Shown here piece by piece: positions 21,196-21,379 of a stretch of DNA of 21,379 nt; position 1 is the first letter of the stretch, and every line of letters starts with the position of its first letter. The DNA lies in assembly GCF_000485595.1 (NCBI RefSeq), contig NW_014577332.1, positions 52,354-73,732 of the forward strand, given 5' to 3'. The DNA comes from Priapulus caudatus. Taxonomy: Eukaryota > Priapulida > Priapulimorpha > Priapulimorphida > Priapulidae. The notes beneath the pieces were generated by a model. The model was not told the DNA's origin. It saw only the letters and a list, made by a program, of their open reading frames with translations, and made no database searches. Both the position numbers and the translations under genes were made by a program.

Positions 21196-21379
21196 CACCC
21201 AGCTTCACAGTCTGTTCGCAGACGTAGGCGATCTTAACTGTGTAAGCAGCTATAACAAGCGGGAGCGGAGTTTTTTTTTAACCATTATAGTGAGCCACCG
21301 GAGGTTATTGTTTAGAAGTGGAGCAATTAGGAGTTAAGCATTGTTTTAGCGTCGTCTTATAGCATATGTTACGAACACA
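21196..21379. repeat. Spacer of the macro-repeat, copy 2 (runs off the window)
   Basis: Matches 19870-20055 with small indels. The 1326-bp offset between the two starts is the macro-repeat period. Confidence 0.85.

Overview
This window is intron-rich DNA from an invertebrate metazoan, probably marine. It has short GT-AG exons separated by AT-rich introns, a metazoan-type CCCTAA repeat patch, several families of small foldback elements, large tetranucleotide satellites, and a DNA-transposon protein family that I associate with cnidarian, sponge and other invertebrate genomes. I cannot place it to phylum. Nothing looks bacterial or viral.

Layout. Bases 1-3040 are repeat-rich 5' flank: a short telomere-like patch, foldback and inverted-repeat elements, one end of a GTCC-rich element, and a 384-bp pogo/Tigger-like MITE. 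Bases 3185-17408 carry part of one host gene on the + strand, GTF3C1 (the large B-block-binding subunit of TFIIIC). Eight consecutive 5' exons and two later exons are recognisable by conserved sequence, splice sites and intron phase. Bases 17446-21379 are tandem repeats: a 57-bp minisatellite, a pyrimidine-rich tract, and a 1.3-kb macro-repeat made mostly of (CATC)n.

The notable region is 5220-16900. Exon 6 of GTF3C1 is absent from its expected place but is present on the minus strand at 10130-10303, with a noisier second copy at 13459-13647. If the inverted stretch is turned around, a 39-bp minisatellite, exon 6, a CTG repeat tract, a decayed transposon of about 4 kb and exon 7 fall into order. 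Intron phases match, and the exon 5/6/7 lengths agree with human GTF3C1 as I recall it. The two inversion joints are blunt to within a base or so. The two copies flank a 10-N gap and differ by a 1.88-kb nested insertion and a deletion of about 25 bp in a terminal repeat. I read this as two alleles of one locus assembled in tandem and inverted, though a real inversion or inverted duplication is possible. A further partial copy (15756-16899) sits in intron 8, where the central GTF3C1 exons should be.

The transposon has terminal inverted repeats of about 320-340 bp and an 8-bp target duplication that reappears at both reconstructed ends. Its single protein has a conserved N-terminal region, an EADDR...SPDTDV pair resembling PIN/FEN-like nucleases, and a C-terminal Cys-rich motif. 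All copies here are broken by frameshifts or stops. It is my best candidate for something poorly described.
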